Below, one piece after another: positions 18,077 through 28,961 of a DNA stretch of 64,000 nucleotides. Under the pieces are notes generated by a model. The model made no database searches and had not been told where the DNA came from. It worked only from the letters and a program-made list of their open reading frames with translations. The DNA is taken from the NCBI RefSeq assembly GCF_003112735.1, contig NZ_BFBR01000006.1, forward strand, positions 176,443-240,442. The letters run 5' to 3'. The DNA comes from Candidatus Phycosocius bacilliformis (GTDB lineage Bacteria > Pseudomonadota > Alphaproteobacteria > Caulobacterales > Aquidulcibacteraceae). Each line of letters starts with the position of its first letter. Position 1 is the first letter of the stretch. Made by a program: the position numbers and the translations under genes.

Positions 18077-18466
18077 TTAGACGCGGCGACGCTTTGGCGG
18101 GCGGCAGCCGTTGTGCGGGATCGGGGTCACATCGCGGATCGAGCTGATGATGAAACCAACCGACTGCAGGGCGCGCAGTGCGCTTTCCCGGCCAGAGCCT
18201 GGGCCCGACACATTGACTTCCAGATTGCGGACGCCATGTTCCGCGGCCTTGCGGCCAGCATCTTCAGCAGCAACCTGGGCTGCGTACGGGGTGGACTTGC
18301 GTGAGCCCTTGAAGCCCATCATGCCAGCAGACGACCACGAAATCGCATTGCCCTGAGGGTCGGCGATGGTGATCATCGTATTGTTAAAGCTCGAGTTCAC
18401 ATGAGCCACCGCATTGGCGATGTTTTTGCGCTCTTTGCGACGGACGCGGGTGGTTTCTTTTGCCAT
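18077..18466 (-). CDS. rpsK: 30S ribosomal protein S11
   Basis: A 129-residue S11 of the 30S platform. The family blocks [36 protein letters not shown] and the C-terminal [20 protein letters not shown] are complete. It sits between rpsM and rpoA; 86 nt separate it from rpoA. Confidence 0.98.
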   Translation of the reverse strand: MAKETTRVRRKERKNIANAVAHVNSSFNNTMITIADPQGNAISWSSAGMMGFKGSRKSTPYAAQVAAEDAGRKAAEHGVRNLEVNVSGPGSGRESALRALQSVGFIISSIRDVTPIPHNGCRPPKRRRV

Positions 18467-18521
18467 TGTGTCGGTTCCAGACGAAAGCCAGCGGGCTCAC
18501 GCCCGTTGGGGGAAAATGAAA

Positions 18522-18899
18522 TTAGCGCTTAACCTGCTTCTTGCCAGCGATCGGCTTAGCAGGACCCTTGCGGGTGCGGGCATTGGTGTGGGTGCGCTGG
18601 CCGCGCACAGGCAGGCCACGACGATGACGCAGACCGCGATAGCAGCCCAGATCCATCAGGCGCTTCACATTCATCGACACTTCGCGACGCAGATCGCCTT
18701 CGACGACATATTCACGGTCAATGGTTTCGCGGATCTGGAGGACCTCAGCGTCCGTCAGCTGGTTCACACGCCGCTCGGCAGTGATTCCCACTTTTTCACA
18801 GATCTCTTTGGCTTTGGCAGGGCCAACGCCATGAATATATTGCAGCGCGATCAACACGCGCTTGTTCGTCGGTATATTGACGCCAGCTATCCGGGCCAC
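18522..18899 (-). CDS. rpsM: 30S ribosomal protein S13 (GTG start)
   Basis: A 125-residue S13 of the 30S head, contacting 23S rRNA and tRNA. The protein begins M(V)[13 protein letters not shown], the conserved N-terminus, from a GTG at 18899 with GGAGAG 6 nt upstream. A longer frame upstream has a non-family N-terminus and is discarded. The C-terminus has [25 protein letters not shown] as expected. No rpmJ (L36) lies between adk and rpsM. Confidence 0.97.
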   Translation of the reverse strand: MARIAGVNIPTNKRVLIALQYIHGVGPAKAKEICEKVGITAERRVNQLTDAEVLQIRETIDREYVVEGDLRREVSMNVKRLMDLGCYRGLRHRRGLPVRGQRTHTNARTRKGPAKPIAGKKQVKR

Positions 18900-19201
18900 T
18901 TTGTCTCTCCATTCACAGCCCCACCCCCTTGCGGAGGATCTGCGCCGTGCGGTCAATCTGTTGTTTTTAAGCTTATTTTTTCAAGAATAAGCCATTTTGA
19001 GCGCATAAAAGCGCATAACCAGCCATCCGGAAGTCCCGGTCGGCTGGCATGCGTCCTTTTACGGAAGTGGGCTTGTTAATGCGATGCTGAGCGTGAGTCA
19101 ACGCTCACCGCTGAAAACAATCGCCGATTCAACCGCCACAACCACTGTGTGGCGGCGGCCCCGCGCTCTGTTCTGACAGGCGCACACAATCACGAAAAAT
19201 C
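18900..19201. other. rpsM-adk intergenic region with three inverted repeats
   Basis: This 302-bp gap holds no gene. It has GCTTATT/AATAAGC (18971-18992), TGAGCGT/ACGCTCA (19088-19107) and CCGCCACA/TGTGGCGG (19133-19155). None has a clean T-run in the minus direction, so they look like mRNA structures or attenuator elements within the cluster rather than simple terminators. A promoter for the alpha operon (rpsM-rpsK-rpoA-rplQ) could also lie here; I could not single one out. Confidence 0.5.
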
Positions 19202-19768
19202 TTAGCTGTCGAGCGACGTGTCGATGGCCGCCGCCACTGCGTCCATGCTGGCCATGCCGTCAACTTCCCTCAGCAGGCCACGGTCACCATAAAAGGGCAA
19301 CAATGGGGCTGTCTGATTGTTATAGGCGGCCAGACGCTTGACGAAAGTTTCAGGATTATCGTCCGACCGGCCCTGATCCTCAAAACGCTTCGTGATGCGG
19401 TTCAAGAGCTCATGATCGTCGACAACCAAACGAATGACCAGATCAATCCGTTGCCCACGCGATGCCAACAGCCCGTCCAGAGCAACGGCCTGTGCCACGG
19501 TTCGGGGAAAGCCGTCATATATGAAGCCAGCCACACCGGGATTGGCTGTGATTTGCTCATCAATCAATTCGATGACAATCTCATCAGAGACGAGCGATCC
19601 AGAATCCATTACCGCGGCGACCCGCTTGCCAAGCTCAGAACCAGACGCCCGCGCTGCCCGCAGCATGTCTCCGGTCGACAATTGAACAAAGCCGCGCCCT
19701 TCAACAAGGCGCTTTGCTTGGGTGCCTTTGCCTGCCCCGGGTGGGCCGAACATGATTAAGTTCATCAT
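19202..19768 (-). CDS. adk: Adenylate kinase, short form
   Basis: A 188-residue adenylate kinase (ATP + AMP to 2 ADP). P-loop GPPGAGKGT (8-16), NMP-binding [10 protein letters not shown] (about 35-44), YDGFPRT (about 84-90) and the [11 protein letters not shown] region are present. The LID insertion of long-form enzymes is absent: [24 protein letters not shown] runs through without the zinc/LID segment, as in alphaproteobacterial short forms. It follows secY by 50 nt, the standard order. Confidence 0.97.
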   Translation of the reverse strand: MMNLIMFGPPGAGKGTQAKRLVEGRGFVQLSTGDMLRAARASGSELGKRVAAVMDSGSLVSDEIVIELIDEQITANPGVAGFIYDGFPRTVAQAVALDGLLASRGQRIDLVIRLVVDDHELLNRITKRFEDQGRSDDNPETFVKRLAAYNNQTAPLLPFYGDRGLLREVDGMASMDAVAAAIDTSLDS

Positions 19769-19818
19769 TTCTGTTTCCCCCCTCGGGAAGCCGCCACTGT
19801 GGACTTGGTGAGATCGGA

Positions 19819-21186
19819 CTAGCGCCCTCGCCCTTTCAGCTTCGACTTCTTGATCATGCCTTCATATTGATGGGCCAGCATGTGTGACTGGATCTGCGCC
19901 ACCGTATCAATTGTGACCGAGACGACAATGAGCAAAGATGTCCCACCCAGATAAAATTGCATGCCGAATTGCGAGATCAGAACTTCAGGCACCAAACAGA
20001 CGATGACCAGATAAACCGCCCCAATGAGGGTCAATCGGCTCATCACCAGATCCAGATATTCCTCAGTCTTGGCCCCGGGGCGGATACCAGGCAAAAAGCC
20101 ACCCTGCTTGCGCAGATTGTCGGCAGTTTCCTCGGTGTTGAACACAACAGATGTGTAGAAGAAGCTGAAGAACATGATCAACACGCCAAACAGTGCGATA
20201 AACAAGGGCTGGCCGTGCGAGAGAAGGCCCGCAGCTGTCCGCACCCCTTCTTGCACAATCACCCGCCATTCCGGCGCATTCTCTGGCAATTGCCCCCCGG
20301 CAAAGAAGCTTGCCGCGGTCGCAGGCAGCAACAGGAGTGAGGACGCAAAGATCGGCGGGATCACACCGGCGGTATTAATCTTGAGCGGCAGGAAGGACTG
20401 CTCACCCATGGTCATCTTATTGCCGACCTGACGTTTGGGATATTGCACCAGAATGCGGCGCTGCGAGCGCTCCACAAACACGATCAACACAATCGCAGCC
20501 ACCAGAATAACAACGAGGATCAGGATGGACACGGGCTGGATCGAGCCTTCACGCGCCAGTGTCAGGGCCCGATAAATCGAACGTGGCACTTCTGCGATGA
20601 TACCGGCAAAAATGATCAAAGATACGCCATTGCCAATACCACGGGCGGTGATTTGCTCACCAATCCACATCAACAGCAAAGTGCCGCCGGTCAGCGTAAT
20701 GACGGTCGACGCGATGAAAATTGGACCCGGATCGATCACCACACCTGGCGAACTGGCCAAACCATTGGCAATGGCCAAGGATTGCGCGACTGCCAGGACA
20801 ACAGTCAAATAACGTGTGATCTGATTGAGTTGGGCGCGGCCCGCTTCACCCTCCTTCTTCATCTGCTCCAGCCGCCCGGGAAAAGACGATAAAAGCTGGA
20901 CGATAATGGAGGCCGAGATATAGGGCATCACATTCAGGGCAAATACGGCCAAACGCTCAACCGCACCGCCTGAGAACATGTTGGCCATGCCCAGAATGCC
21001 CTGTTGGGCTTGGGAGAAGGCCCGGGCAAAGGCGTCGATATCAATGCCTGGAATGGGAATGAAGGTTCCCACCCGATAGCAAATCAAAGCAACGATGGTG
21101 AACATGATCCGCGCATGTAAATCCTTGGCCTTCGCAAACGAAGCGAAGTTCAAGTTGCGGGCGAGTTGTTCGGCTGCTGACGCCAT
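19819..21186 (-). CDS. secY: Preprotein translocase channel SecY
   Basis: A 455-residue, ten-helix SecY, core of the inner-membrane Sec channel. The start is the ATG at 21186 ([20 protein letters not shown]); upstream codons in frame have no family match. Helices include [19 protein letters not shown], and the conserved [22 protein letters not shown] block follows. The C-terminal [10 protein letters not shown] is basic, as expected for the cytoplasmic end. Order rplO-secY-adk is conserved. Confidence 0.97.
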   Translation of the reverse strand: MASAAEQLARNLNFASFAKAKDLHARIMFTIVALICYRVGTFIPIPGIDIDAFARAFSQAQQGILGMANMFSGGAVERLAVFALNVMPYISASIIVQLLSSFPGRLEQMKKEGEAGRAQLNQITRYLTVVLAVAQSLAIANGLASSPGVVIDPGPIFIASTVITLTGGTLLLMWIGEQITARGIGNGVSLIIFAGIIAEVPRSIYRALTLAREGSIQPVSILILVVILVAAIVLIVFVERSQRRILVQYPKRQVGNKMTMGEQSFLPLKINTAGVIPPIFASSLLLLPATAASFFAGGQLPENAPEWRVIVQEGVRTAAGLLSHGQPLFIALFGVLIMFFSFFYTSVVFNTEETADNLRKQGGFLPGIRPGAKTEEYLDLVMSRLTLIGAVYLVIVCLVPEVLISQFGMQFYLGGTSLLIVVSVTIDTVAQIQSHMLAHQYEGMIKKSKLKGRGR

Positions 21187-21299
21187 GGAACGATGTGCCT
21201 TCCAAAATTGAAAAGCGCGCCGAAGCGGACATCCGCCTGGCGCGCCGGAAAGAGGTGCGCAACCCCCATATCGGGGATTGCGCATCAGACCTCAAGGGC

Positions 21300-21785
21300 T
21301 CAGGCTGCTTGCTTCTCAGCTTTGGCCTTGCCGGTCAGGGTGATCTTGCCACCAGCAGCTTCAACTGCTGCCACGGCCGCTGCCGAAGCACCGGTCACGA
21401 TCAGCTCGACCTTGCCGCCGATTGCGCCCTTGTTCAGGATGCGAACCCCGTCACGGACGCGGCGCACCAGACCCGAAGCCACCAGAGCGGCCTCATCGAT
21501 TGGCTTGGAGGCATCCAGACGGCCTGCGGCAATCGCCTTGGCCAACAGGCCAAGATTAACCCAAGCATGATCCTTGCTGCAGCGGGCGTTGAAGCCGCGC
21601 TTTGGCACGCGCATGTGGATCGGCATTTGGCCGCCTTCGAAGCCATTGATCGAGACGCCGCGACGCGACTTCTGACCTTTGACACCCCGGCCGGCGGTCT
21701 TGCCCTTACCCGAACCAACGCCGCGCGCGACCCGCATGCGGGCTTTGGTTGCGCCTTCGTTGTCGGACAGTTCATTCAGTTTCAT
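21300..21785 (-). CDS. rplO: 50S ribosomal protein L15
   Basis: A 161-residue L15 from ATG 21785 (MKLNELSDN); an ATG six bases upstream is less likely. The Gly-rich [23 protein letters not shown] and [13 protein letters not shown] blocks are present. The C-terminus is Ala/Lys rich. secY starts 113 nt further on. Confidence 0.97.
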   Translation of the reverse strand: MKLNELSDNEGATKARMRVARGVGSGKGKTAGRGVKGQKSRRGVSINGFEGGQMPIHMRVPKRGFNARCSKDHAWVNLGLLAKAIAAGRLDASKPIDEAALVASGLVRRVRDGVRILNKGAIGGKVELIVTGASAAAVAAVEAAGGKITLTGKAKAEKQAA

Positions 21786-21803
21786 GGTCATTCCAAAGCA
21801 CGC

Positions 21804-21989
21804 TTACGCGCGCTCCTCCACGACTTGGACCAAGTGGGCAACCTTGGCGATCATCCCGCGCACAGCAGGTGTATCTTCAAGTTCACGAACCCGGTTCAAT
21901 TTGTTCAGGCCAAGCCCGACCAGGGTTTCCCGCTGGTCGTAGCGACGACGAATGGGCGAACCCGTTTGTTTGACAACAACCTTAGCCAC
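21804..21989 (-). CDS. rpmD: 50S ribosomal protein L30
   Basis: A 61-residue L30 ([28 protein letters not shown], then [21 protein letters not shown]), the bacterial short form. It lies 2 nt after rpsE and 18 nt before rplO. Confidence 0.97.
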   Translation of the reverse strand: MAKVVVKQTGSPIRRRYDQRETLVGLGLNKLNRVRELEDTPAVRGMIAKVAHLVQVVEERA

Positions 21990-21991
21990 GA

Positions 21992-22558
21992 TCAGCCCTC
22001 CGAGCCTTCAACGCCACTTGCACCATCCTTGCGGCGGGCCAGCACATCGGCGACTTTCAGGTTACGCTTATTGGCGACTTGGCGTGGCGAAATCTGCTCG
22101 CCCAGAGCGTCAAAGGTTGCGCGCACCATGTTGTATGGGTTTGAAGAGCCGAGCGACTTGGACACAACGTCCTTAATGCCCAACACTTCAAACACAGCCC
22201 GCATTGGACCACCGGCGATGAGACCCGTCCCTGGAGGGGCCGAGCGGACCACCACTTTACCTGCACCCCAGCGCCCAGCGGCATTGTGGTGTAAGGTACG
22301 GCCTTCGCGCAGCGGGATACGCTGCATGCGGCGCTTGGCTTCTTCGGTTGCTTTGCGGATCGCCTCAGGCACTTCCCGGGCCTTGCCCTTGCCGAACCCT
22401 GCACGGCCCTTCTCGTCACCGACGACGACCAGAGCGGCAAAACCAAAGTTCTTACCACCCTTCACAACCTTCGCGACGCGGTTGATCGCCACCAAACGGT
22501 CGACGAATTCGCTTTCGCGCTCTTCATTCTTTTGTTCACGTTCCGGCCTGCGAGCCAT
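21992..22558 (-). CDS. rpsE: 30S ribosomal protein S5
   Basis: A 188-residue S5 involved in translational fidelity. The double-stranded RNA-binding N-terminal part carries [43 protein letters not shown] and the C-terminal part [20 protein letters not shown] charged N-terminal extension ([13 protein letters not shown]) is short. It lies 12 nt after rplR. Confidence 0.98.
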   Translation of the reverse strand: MARRPEREQKNEERESEFVDRLVAINRVAKVVKGGKNFGFAALVVVGDEKGRAGFGKGKAREVPEAIRKATEEAKRRMQRIPLREGRTLHHNAAGRWGAGKVVVRSAPPGTGLIAGGPMRAVFEVLGIKDVVSKSLGSSNPYNMVRATFDALGEQISPRQVANKRNLKVADVLARRKDGASGVEGSEG

Positions 22559-22570
22559 CAGATCTACTCC

Positions 22571-22927
22571 TTAGAACTCAAGGCCGGCTTCACGCGCGGC
22601 GTCTGCGAGCGCTTTGACGCGCCCATGATACAAATATCCACCACGGTCGAACACCACTTGCTTCACGCCCTTTTCAATGGCGCGCTCAGCCAGCAATTTG
22701 CCCACCGCGACCGCATCGTCCATCTTCACGCCTTCAGCTGCCTTCAAAGCAGCCTCCAGAGACGAAGCCGAAACCAGCGTAACCCCTTTGGAGTCGTCGA
22801 TAATTTGAGCGGAGATATTTTTGGACGAGCGATGAACCGAAAGCCGCAAGCGGCCGTTGGCCAAAGCCCGAAGACGGTTGCGCGTGCGAAGCGTGCGCTT
22901 GGTCTTTGTTGCTACTGAAGATGGCAT
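22571..22927 (-). CDS. rplR: 50S ribosomal protein L18
   Basis: A 118-residue L18, a 5S rRNA binder. Blocks [40 protein letters not shown] and [19 protein letters not shown] are present. Its start overlaps the rplF stop by 1 nt (TAATG). Confidence 0.98.
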   Translation of the reverse strand: MPSSVATKTKRTLRTRNRLRALANGRLRLSVHRSSKNISAQIIDDSKGVTLVSASSLEAALKAAEGVKMDDAVAVGKLLAERAIEKGVKQVVFDRGGYLYHGRVKALADAAREAGLEF

Positions 22928-23457
22928 TATTTCTTCTTGCCTTCCTTGCGACGGACGGTTTCGCCGGCATAACGGACACCTTTGCCCTTGTAAGGCTCAG
23001 GTGGACGATATTTGCGGATTTCCGAACAGATCTGACCCAGTTCCTGCTTGTCGCGGCCGGAGATCTTGATTTCGGTTGGCTTGGGCACCGCAAACGTGAC
23101 ACCTGCAGGTGCCTTGTAGATGATCGGGTGCGAATAGCCGAGCGACAATTCGAGATCCTTGCCAGACATGGCAGCGCGATAACCAACGCCGACGAGTTCC
23201 AGCGTCCGCTCAAAGCCTTTGGTGACGCCTTCGACCATGTTCGCGATCATCGACCGCGACATGCCCCACAGCGAGCGTGCCAGCTTTGAATCATTCTTTG
23301 GCGTGACCACAATGACGCCGCCTTCAATCGTCACCGACACTTGGTCATGCAACTTGAAGGACAATTCGCCCTGAGGCCCTTTTGCCTTGAGGATGTCGCC
23401 ATCGAGGGTCACAGTTGCCCCCCCGATTGCCACAGGTTTTTTGCCGATACGTGACAT
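22927..23457 (-). CDS. rplF: 50S ribosomal protein L6
   Basis: A 176-residue L6 from ATG 23457 ([11 protein letters not shown]). Both L6 repeats and the C-terminal [21 protein letters not shown] signature are complete. Codons upstream in frame overlap rpsH and are not family-like. The next gene, rplR, overlaps by 1 nt. Confidence 0.98.
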   Translation of the reverse strand: MSRIGKKPVAIGGATVTLDGDILKAKGPQGELSFKLHDQVSVTIEGGVIVVTPKNDSKLARSLWGMSRSMIANMVEGVTKGFERTLELVGVGYRAAMSGKDLELSLGYSHPIIYKAPAGVTFAVPKPTEIKISGRDKQELGQICSEIRKYRPPEPYKGKGVRYAGETVRRKEGKKK

Positions 23458-23467
23458 AGCGGCCCCC

Positions 23468-23863
23468 TTAGTAGACGTGCGCCAGGATCTCGCCGCCGAC
23501 GTTGGCAGCCCGGGCAGCCGCATCCGACATCACACCCTTCGGCGTGGACAGAATGGCAATACCCAGACCGTTACGCACGAGCGGAAGGTCCTTCACGGAA
23601 GAATAAACACGACGGCCAGGCTTCGAAATGCGCTTGATCGTGTCGATCACGGGCGCACCGTCGAAATATTTGAGCTGGATTTCCAGCTCGATCTTGCCGT
23701 TCACTTCAATGTCGCCATAGCCACGGATATAGCCTTCCTCGACAAGCACATCGAGGACGCGAGCCCGCAGCGTGGACTTTGGGGTGGTGACAGTCGACCG
23801 GTTCCGCATTTGAGCATTGCGGATGCGGGTCAACATATCGCCGACGGGATCGTTCACTTGCAT
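23468..23863 (-). CDS. rpsH: 30S ribosomal protein S8
   Basis: A 131-residue S8 that binds the central domain of 16S rRNA and, in E. coli, represses the spc operon by binding its mRNA near rplE. Present are [17 protein letters not shown] near the N-terminus and the terminal [19 protein letters not shown]. It starts 12 nt after rpsN. Confidence 0.98.
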   Translation of the reverse strand: MQVNDPVGDMLTRIRNAQMRNRSTVTTPKSTLRARVLDVLVEEGYIRGYGDIEVNGKIELEIQLKYFDGAPVIDTIKRISKPGRRVYSSVKDLPLVRNGLGIAILSTPKGVMSDAAARAANVGGEILAHVY

Positions 23864-23875
23864 GACAACCCTCCC

Positions 23876-24181
23876 TTACCAGCTAGCTTTGGTCATGCCG
23901 GGGATCATGCCCGAGGACGCGAGGTCCCGCAGAGCAATCCGCGACATGCGCAGCTTACGATAGAAAGCGCGGGGACGACCTGTCACCTCGCAGCGATTGC
24001 GAACCCGGTTTTCAGCCGAGTTGCGCGGAAGCTCAGCCAGCTTCAAACGAGCGGCAAAACGGTCTTCCAGAGGCAAATTCTCATCATTCGCAACAGCCTT
24101 CAGGCGGGCGCGCTTTGCCGAGAACTTCTTGACCAAAGCCTTGCGGCGGTCGTTACGGTTGATAGCACTTTTCTTCGCCAT
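23876..24181 (-). CDS. rpsN: 30S ribosomal protein S14 (zinc-free form)
   Basis: A 101-residue S14 from ATG 24181 ([13 protein letters not shown]). The C-terminal [27 protein letters not shown] is typical. Long-form S14 lacks the CxxC pairs of the zinc form, and only one cysteine is seen here. It starts 4 nt after rplE. Confidence 0.97.
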   Translation of the reverse strand: MAKKSAINRNDRRKALVKKFSAKRARLKAVANDENLPLEDRFAARLKLAELPRNSAENRVRNRCEVTGRPRAFYRKLRMSRIALRDLASSGMIPGMTKASW

Positions 24182-24185
24182 GATG

Positions 24186-24746
24186 TCAGTTCCGGAATGG
24201 GAAGTTGAACTCTGAAAGAAGGGCCTTGGCCTCTTCATTCGTGCGAGCCGTTGTACAGACGATGATGTCCATGCCCCAGATCTGGTCGACCTGATCATAA
24301 TTGATTTCAGGGAACACCAGATGTTCCTTGAGGCCCATGGCGTAGTTGCCGCGACCGTCGAACGACTTGCCGTTCAGACCGCGGAAGTCCTTCACCCGTG
24401 GCAAAGCAATGGTGATCAGACGGTCCAGGAATTCATACATACGCTCAGCCCGCAGGGTGACCTTGGCCCCGACTGCCATGCCTTCACGCACTTTGAAGCC
24501 AGCGATCGACTTACGCGCCTTGGTGGTGACAGGCTTTTGGCCCGAAATCGCACTCAGAGCGGCCAAAGCCGACTGCATCTTCTTGGAATCTGCCACAGCT
24601 TCACCCACGCCCATATTGATCACGATCTTGTCGAGACGGGGGATTTGCATCGGGTTGGTATAGCCGAACTTGGCCTGCATGGCCGCGCGAATGCGCTCGT
24701 TATACTCGGCTTTCAACCGGGCTTGATAATTCTGGGTATCAGACAT
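24186..24746 (-). CDS. rplE: 50S ribosomal protein L5
   Basis: A 186-residue L5 at the 5S rRNA interface. Conserved [41 protein letters not shown] and [17 protein letters not shown] are present. Its start overlaps the rplX stop region by 8 nt, a coupling typical of this operon. Confidence 0.98.
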   Translation of the reverse strand: MSDTQNYQARLKAEYNERIRAAMQAKFGYTNPMQIPRLDKIVINMGVGEAVADSKKMQSALAALSAISGQKPVTTKARKSIAGFKVREGMAVGAKVTLRAERMYEFLDRLITIALPRVKDFRGLNGKSFDGRGNYAMGLKEHLVFPEINYDQVDQIWGMDIIVCTTARTNEEAKALLSEFNFPFRN

Positions 24747-25059
24747 CGCCGATCACCTCGCCAGAACGCTTGGCAAAACGAACCTTGCGGCCATCGTCCA
24801 GCGTCTTGAAACCGACCCGGGTTGGCTTGCCATCCTTAGGGTCCATATAGGCAACATTGCTGATCTGAAGCGGAGCTTCAAACGCGCGAATGCCTGCTTC
24901 TTGGGTTTGGGTCTGCTTCTGGTGCTTGCGAACCATGTTCACGCCCTGGACAACCAGACGGTTTTCCTTTGGCAGAACTTTCACGACTTCGCCGGTCTTG
25001 CCCTTGTCCTTACCGGTCAAGACCACAACCTTGTCACCCTTTTTCAGTTTCGCAGCCAT
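24739..25059 (-). CDS. rplX: 50S ribosomal protein L24
   Basis: A 106-residue L24 with the KOW motif [22 protein letters not shown] at its N-terminus, plus [17 protein letters not shown]. It is an early assembly protein. It lies 1 nt after rplN and overlaps rplE by 8 nt. Confidence 0.98.
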   Translation of the reverse strand: MAAKLKKGDKVVVLTGKDKGKTGEVVKVLPKENRLVVQGVNMVRKHQKQTQTQEAGIRAFEAPLQISNVAYMDPKDGKPTRVGFKTLDDGRKVRFAKRSGEVIGDV

Positions 25060-25060
25060 C

Positions 25061-25429
25061 TCAGAGCACCTCCGGAGCCAGCGAAATGATCTTCATGTGG
25101 TTCTTCGCGCGCAATTCGCGCGGAACAGGTCCGAAGATACGGGTACCAATGGGTTCATGCGAGTTGTTCACCAGAACAGCTGCACTCCGGTCGAACCGGA
25201 TGGTGGAGCCGTCTTTACGCTTGATGTCCTTTGCGACGCGAACGACAACAGCCTTGCGGACATCGCCCTTCTTGACGCGGCCACGTGGAATGGCCTCCTT
25301 GATGGAGACAACAATCACGTCGCCAACGGACGCATACCGACGCTTCGACCCGCCAAGCACTTTAATGCACATGACGCGACGCGCACCGGAATTGTCCGCG
25401 ACATCCAGATTTGTTTGCATCTGAATCAT
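25061..25429 (-). CDS. rplN: 50S ribosomal protein L14
   Basis: A 122-residue L14, first gene of the spc operon in E. coli terms. It starts [27 protein letters not shown] and ends PEVL, without gaps. It lies 36 nt after rpsQ; no clear promoter was seen in that gap. Confidence 0.98.
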   Translation of the reverse strand: MIQMQTNLDVADNSGARRVMCIKVLGGSKRRYASVGDVIVVSIKEAIPRGRVKKGDVRKAVVVRVAKDIKRKDGSTIRFDRSAAVLVNNSHEPIGTRIFGPVPRELRAKNHMKIISLAPEVL

Positions 25430-25465
25430 AATCGATCCTCTTCTATCAGTCCGTATCGGTCAGCC

Positions 25466-25705
25466 TTAGCTGCCGACGCGACCAATCACTTCCCACCGCT
25501 TCAGTTTGGACTTAGGCGGGCATTCCTGGATCTGCACCACCTCACCCGTTTTGTACGCATTCGCGTCATCATGGGCATGGTAGCGCTTCGAACGGCGCAC
25601 AGTCTTTTTAAGGACTGGGTGAAGGAAGGTCCGCTCGACCTTCACGACGATCGACTTGTCGCCTTTGTCGCTCACCACGACGCCCTGCATAATACGCTTT
25701 GGCAT
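25466..25705 (-). CDS. rpsQ: 30S ribosomal protein S17
   Basis: A 79-residue S17 with an OB fold: [36 protein letters not shown] and [17 protein letters not shown]. It starts 10 nt after rpmC. Confidence 0.98.
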   Translation of the reverse strand: MPKRIMQGVVVSDKGDKSIVVKVERTFLHPVLKKTVRRSKRYHAHDDANAYKTGEVVQIQECPPKSKLKRWEVIGRVGS

Positions 25706-25715
25706 CGACTACTCC

Positions 25716-25916
25716 TTAAACAGACTTAGCTGTGGTCTTCTCGCGCATCATCGTCTTGACGAGCGCGATGTCCTTGCGGACCTGGTTGATGCGATGGGTC
25801 TTTTCGAGTTGACCCGTCGCACGTTGGAAACGCAGGTTGAATTGCTCTTTTTTCAGCTTGAGCAGCTCTTCCTGCAATTGGTCGGGCGTCAAAGCCCGCG
25901 CATTAGCGGCTTTCAT
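25716..25916 (-). CDS. rpmC: 50S ribosomal protein L29
   Basis: A 66-residue L29 from ATG 25916 ([18 protein letters not shown]). Two helices with [23 protein letters not shown] match the family; it is part of the nascent-chain exit site with L23. It lies 14 nt after rplP. Confidence 0.97.
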   Translation of the reverse strand: MKAANARALTPDQLQEELLKLKKEQFNLRFQRATGQLEKTHRINQVRKDIALVKTMMREKTTAKSV

Positions 25917-25930
25917 ATCGGACGCTCCCT

Positions 25931-26353
25931 TTACGCCTGACCGAAGTCGGCGCGTGAAATGATCTTGCAAGCGATTGGCAGCTTGGCAGCTCCCAGACGC
26001 AGGGCCTCGTGGGCGATTTCCTGAGCCACACCGTCAATCTCGAACATGATGCGGCCAGGCTTAACCCGGGCTGCCCAGAATTCGGGCGAGCCCTTACCTT
26101 TACCCATCCGCACTTCGTTTGGCTTCTTAGACACTGGCACATCCGGGAAGATCCGGATCCACACTTTGCCTTGACGCTTCATCTGGCGGGTGATGGCACG
26201 ACGGCAGGCTTCGATCTGACGGGCGGTCACGCGTTCTGGGGCCAATGCCTTCAGGCCATACATGCCGAAAGACAGGGTCGCCCCGCTGGTGGCAGCACCA
26301 TGGATGCGGCCTTTGAACTGCTTGCGGAACCGGGTACGCTTAGGTGACAACAT
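25931..26353 (-). CDS. rplP: 50S ribosomal protein L16
   Basis: A 140-residue L16 near the A site. It begins [16 protein letters not shown] and includes [22 protein letters not shown] and [20 protein letters not shown]. It starts 15 nt after rpsC. Confidence 0.98.
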   Translation of the reverse strand: MLSPKRTRFRKQFKGRIHGAATSGATLSFGMYGLKALAPERVTARQIEACRRAITRQMKRQGKVWIRIFPDVPVSKKPNEVRMGKGKGSPEFWAARVKPGRIMFEIDGVAQEIAHEALRLGAAKLPIACKIISRADFGQA

Positions 26354-26368
26354 GAGTGTGTTCCTCCC

Positions 26369-27160
26369 TTACGCGCCAGCCAGAGCCGCATCGCCACGGG
26401 CGCGGCCACGGCCACGATTGTCGCGGTCATTGCGGTCGTTGCGCGGACGACGATCTTCACGATCGCTGTCGCGGCGGGGACGGGCATCGCCAACTTCAGC
26501 AGCCCGCTTGTCCTGCGCCATGGGGTCGCGCTCAAAGATTTCGCCTTTGAAGATCCAGCATTTGATACCGATGATGCCATAAGCGGTGCTGGCTTCAGCC
26601 ACGCCATAGTCGACATCAGCGCGCAGCGTATGCAGCGGCACGCGACCTTCACGATACCATTCGGTCCGTGCAATTTCAGCACCGCCCAAACGGCCGGCAA
26701 CTGTGATCCGGATCCCGCCAGCACCCATGCGCATGGACGATTGCATCGCCCGCTTCATGGCGCGACGGAAAGCAACGCGGCGCTCCAATTGCTGGGCCAC
26801 GCTTTCTGCAACCAAGGTTGCATCCAGCTCAGGCTTGCGGATTTCGACCAGGTTCAAGAACACTTCAGCATCCTTGACGATGCCGGTCAGGTCCTTGCGA
26901 AGCTTTTGAATATCTTCGCCCTTTTTGCCGATCACAATGCCGGGGCGTGCGGTATAAACCGTCACCCGGCACTTCTTGTGTGGGCGCTCGATCACGATGC
27001 GCGACACACCCGCTTGCTTCAGCTTTTTCTTCAGGAAGGCGCGCACGGCGATGTCTTCATGCAGAAGCTTCGCATACTCGCCCGTGTTGGCATACCAGCG
27101 GCTGTCCCACGTCCGGTTAACGCCCAGACGCATGCTGATTGGATTGACCTTCTGACCCAT
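26369..27160 (-). CDS. rpsC: 30S ribosomal protein S3 with charged C-terminal tail
   Basis: A 263-residue S3, part of the mRNA entry tunnel helicase. The KH domain ([16 protein letters not shown], about 81-96) and [24 protein letters not shown] are intact. Compared with the 233 residues of E. coli S3, the protein has a longer tail (about 225-263) made almost wholly of Arg, Asp, Asn and Gly. Its start overlaps rplV by 1 nt. Confidence 0.97.
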   Translation of the reverse strand: MGQKVNPISMRLGVNRTWDSRWYANTGEYAKLLHEDIAVRAFLKKKLKQAGVSRIVIERPHKKCRVTVYTARPGIVIGKKGEDIQKLRKDLTGIVKDAEVFLNLVEIRKPELDATLVAESVAQQLERRVAFRRAMKRAMQSSMRMGAGGIRITVAGRLGGAEIARTEWYREGRVPLHTLRADVDYGVAEASTAYGIIGIKCWIFKGEIFERDPMAQDKRAAEVGDARPRRDSDREDRRPRNDRNDRDNRGRGRARGDAALAGA

Positions 27161-27540
27161 CAGGCCGCTCCTTCCGTCTCACGCACAACGATGGTGATGT
27201 GCGAGAAAGGCTTCTCAATACGAGCACCGCGACCGCGGGCCCGGGTGTTCATACGCTTCATCACGAGACCTTTGCCGACATAGGCTTGGGCGACAACCAG
27301 CGCGTCGATATCGAGGCCATGGTTGTTTTCAGCATTCGCGATGGCCGATTGCAGGCACTTACGCACATCAATGGCGATGCGCTTGGGTGAAAACTGCAGC
27401 TGTGCCAGAGCCTTATCCACTTTGAGACCGCGGATGCTCTGGGCGACCAAATTCAGCTTCTGACCGCTGGTCCGCAGATTGCGGGCCTGGGCTTTGGCTT
27501 CCTTGTCCGACAAGGCGCGCGGGGTTTTTGCTTTCGACAT
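27160..27540 (-). CDS. rplV: 50S ribosomal protein L22
   Basis: A 126-residue L22 of the exit tunnel. [33 protein letters not shown] and the loop [20 protein letters not shown] are present. Overlaps rpsC by 1 nt and lies 3 nt after rpsS. Confidence 0.98.
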   Translation of the reverse strand: MSKAKTPRALSDKEAKAQARNLRTSGQKLNLVAQSIRGLKVDKALAQLQFSPKRIAIDVRKCLQSAIANAENNHGLDIDALVVAQAYVGKGLVMKRMNTRARGRGARIEKPFSHITIVVRETEGAA

Positions 27541-27543
27541 CGC

Positions 27544-27822
27544 CTACCTCCGCTTCGACTTCTTGTCCGCACCATGACCGAAATAGGTCCGGGTGGGGGC
27601 GAATTCGCCGAACTTGTGGCCGACCATTTCTTCCGACACGCTCACAGGCACAAACTTGTGCCCATTATGCACCTGGAAGGTCAGGCCGATGAACTGAGGC
27701 ATGATGGTGGAACGACGCGACCAAGTCTTGATCGCCTCGCGACGGGGAGATTCCGCCGCCTTTTCCGCCTTGGCGAGGAGGTAGCCGTCCACAAACGGAC
27801 CTTTCCATACCGAACGAGGCAT
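27544..27822 (-). CDS. rpsS: 30S ribosomal protein S19
   Basis: A 92-residue S19: [34 protein letters not shown] and the C-terminal [16 protein letters not shown]. It binds 16S rRNA with S13. It lies 4 nt after rplB. Confidence 0.98.
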   Translation of the reverse strand: MPRSVWKGPFVDGYLLAKAEKAAESPRREAIKTWSRRSTIMPQFIGLTFQVHNGHKFVPVSVSEEMVGHKFGEFAPTRTYFGHGADKKSKRR

Positions 27823-27826
27823 CGTC

Positions 27827-28660
27827 TTAAGCCTTCTTTTCGTGACGACGACGGATAATCAACCGGTCAGTCGTCGTGTTGCTGCGGGTTTTGGGGCCGC
27901 GGGTTTTCTTACCCCAAGGGGTGACAGGGTGGCGACCGCCAGAGGTACGGCCTTCGCCGCCGCCATGGGGGTGGTCGACCGGGTTCATGGCCACACCACG
28001 AACCGAAGGACGGATCCCGAGCCAACGCGAACGACCGGCTTTGCCCGAATTCTCGTTCATATTGTCTGGGTTAGAGACTGCACCAATGGTGGCGATGCAG
28101 CTGTCTGGCACCATGCGCAACTCACCCGAGGACAGGCGGATCTGCGCATAACCGGTGTCGCGACCGACCAATTGCACATAGCAACCAGCTGAACGCGCGA
28201 TTTGTGCCCCCTTCAACGGCTTCATCTCCACATTGTGGATGATGGTGCCAACAGGGATGGACTTGAGAAGCATGGCGTTACCGGGCTTCACGTCAACCTT
28301 TTCGCCAGCCACGATGGTGTCGCCAACAGCCAAACGCTGAGGAGCCACAATATAGGACAGCTCGCCATCCTCATACTTAATCAGCGCAATGAAGGCCGTG
28401 CGGTTGGGGTCATATTCCAGACGCTCCACCACAGCAGGCATGTCCCACTTGCGACGCTTGAAGTCGATGATGCGATAGGTGCGCTTGTGACCACCGCCCG
28501 AACGGAACGAGGTCACGCGACCGGTGTTGTTGCGACCGCCAGTCTTGGTCAGACCTTCCGTCAAAGCCTTGACGGGCTTGCCCTTATACAAGGACTTGCG
28601 GTCCACGATGACCAATTGGCGACGACCTTCAGAGGTCGGCTTGAATGTCTTCAGTGCCAT
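27827..28660 (-). CDS. rplB: 50S ribosomal protein L2
   Basis: A 277-residue L2, needed for subunit association and peptidyl transferase. [35 protein letters not shown] and the C-terminal [19 protein letters not shown] (with the conserved histidine) are complete. It starts 4 nt after rplW. Confidence 0.98.
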   Translation of the reverse strand: MALKTFKPTSEGRRQLVIVDRKSLYKGKPVKALTEGLTKTGGRNNTGRVTSFRSGGGHKRTYRIIDFKRRKWDMPAVVERLEYDPNRTAFIALIKYEDGELSYIVAPQRLAVGDTIVAGEKVDVKPGNAMLLKSIPVGTIIHNVEMKPLKGAQIARSAGCYVQLVGRDTGYAQIRLSSGELRMVPDSCIATIGAVSNPDNMNENSGKAGRSRWLGIRPSVRGVAMNPVDHPHGGGEGRTSGGRHPVTPWGKKTRGPKTRSNTTTDRLIIRRRHEKKA

Positions 28661-28664
28661 TCTT

Positions 28665-28961
28665 TTACAGCCCCGTCGTCACGTCAATCGTCTCGCCGTC
28701 AGCCAGCGTGATGATTGCTTTCTTGAAGTCGTTCCGCTTGCCCAGCACGCCTTTGAAGCGCTTGGTCTTGCCTTGAACGCGAATGGTGTTGACTGCCTTC
28801 ACCTTCACCTTGAACAGGGCCTCAACGGCTTCCTTGATCTCAGGCTTGGTGGCCGTCAATGGAACCTGGAAGATCACTTGGTTCACTTCCGAGAGCAGAG
28901 TGCCCTTTTCAGTGATCCAAGGTGCCAGGATGGTATCATAGTGGCGTTCGGAAAGTGCCAT
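28665..28961 (-). CDS. rplW: 50S ribosomal protein L23
   Basis: A 98-residue L23, docking site for trigger factor and SRP at the exit tunnel. [36 protein letters not shown] and [16 protein letters not shown] are seen. Its start overlaps the rplD stop by 1 nt. Confidence 0.98.
   Translation of the reverse strand: MALSERHYDTILAPWITEKGTLLSEVNQVIFQVPLTATKPEIKEAVEALFKVKVKAVNTIRVQGKTKRFKGVLGKRNDFKKAIITLADGETIDVTTGL

Noticed and set aside
17310..18080. Long plus-strand open frame opposite rpoA
   Set aside because: It is the complement of rpoA codons; no family resemblance and His/Asp-rich composition typical of antisense shadows.
21195..22574. Long plus-strand open frame opposite rplO, rpmD and rpsE
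   Set aside because: Overlaps three well-supported ribosomal genes; translation has no domain pattern.
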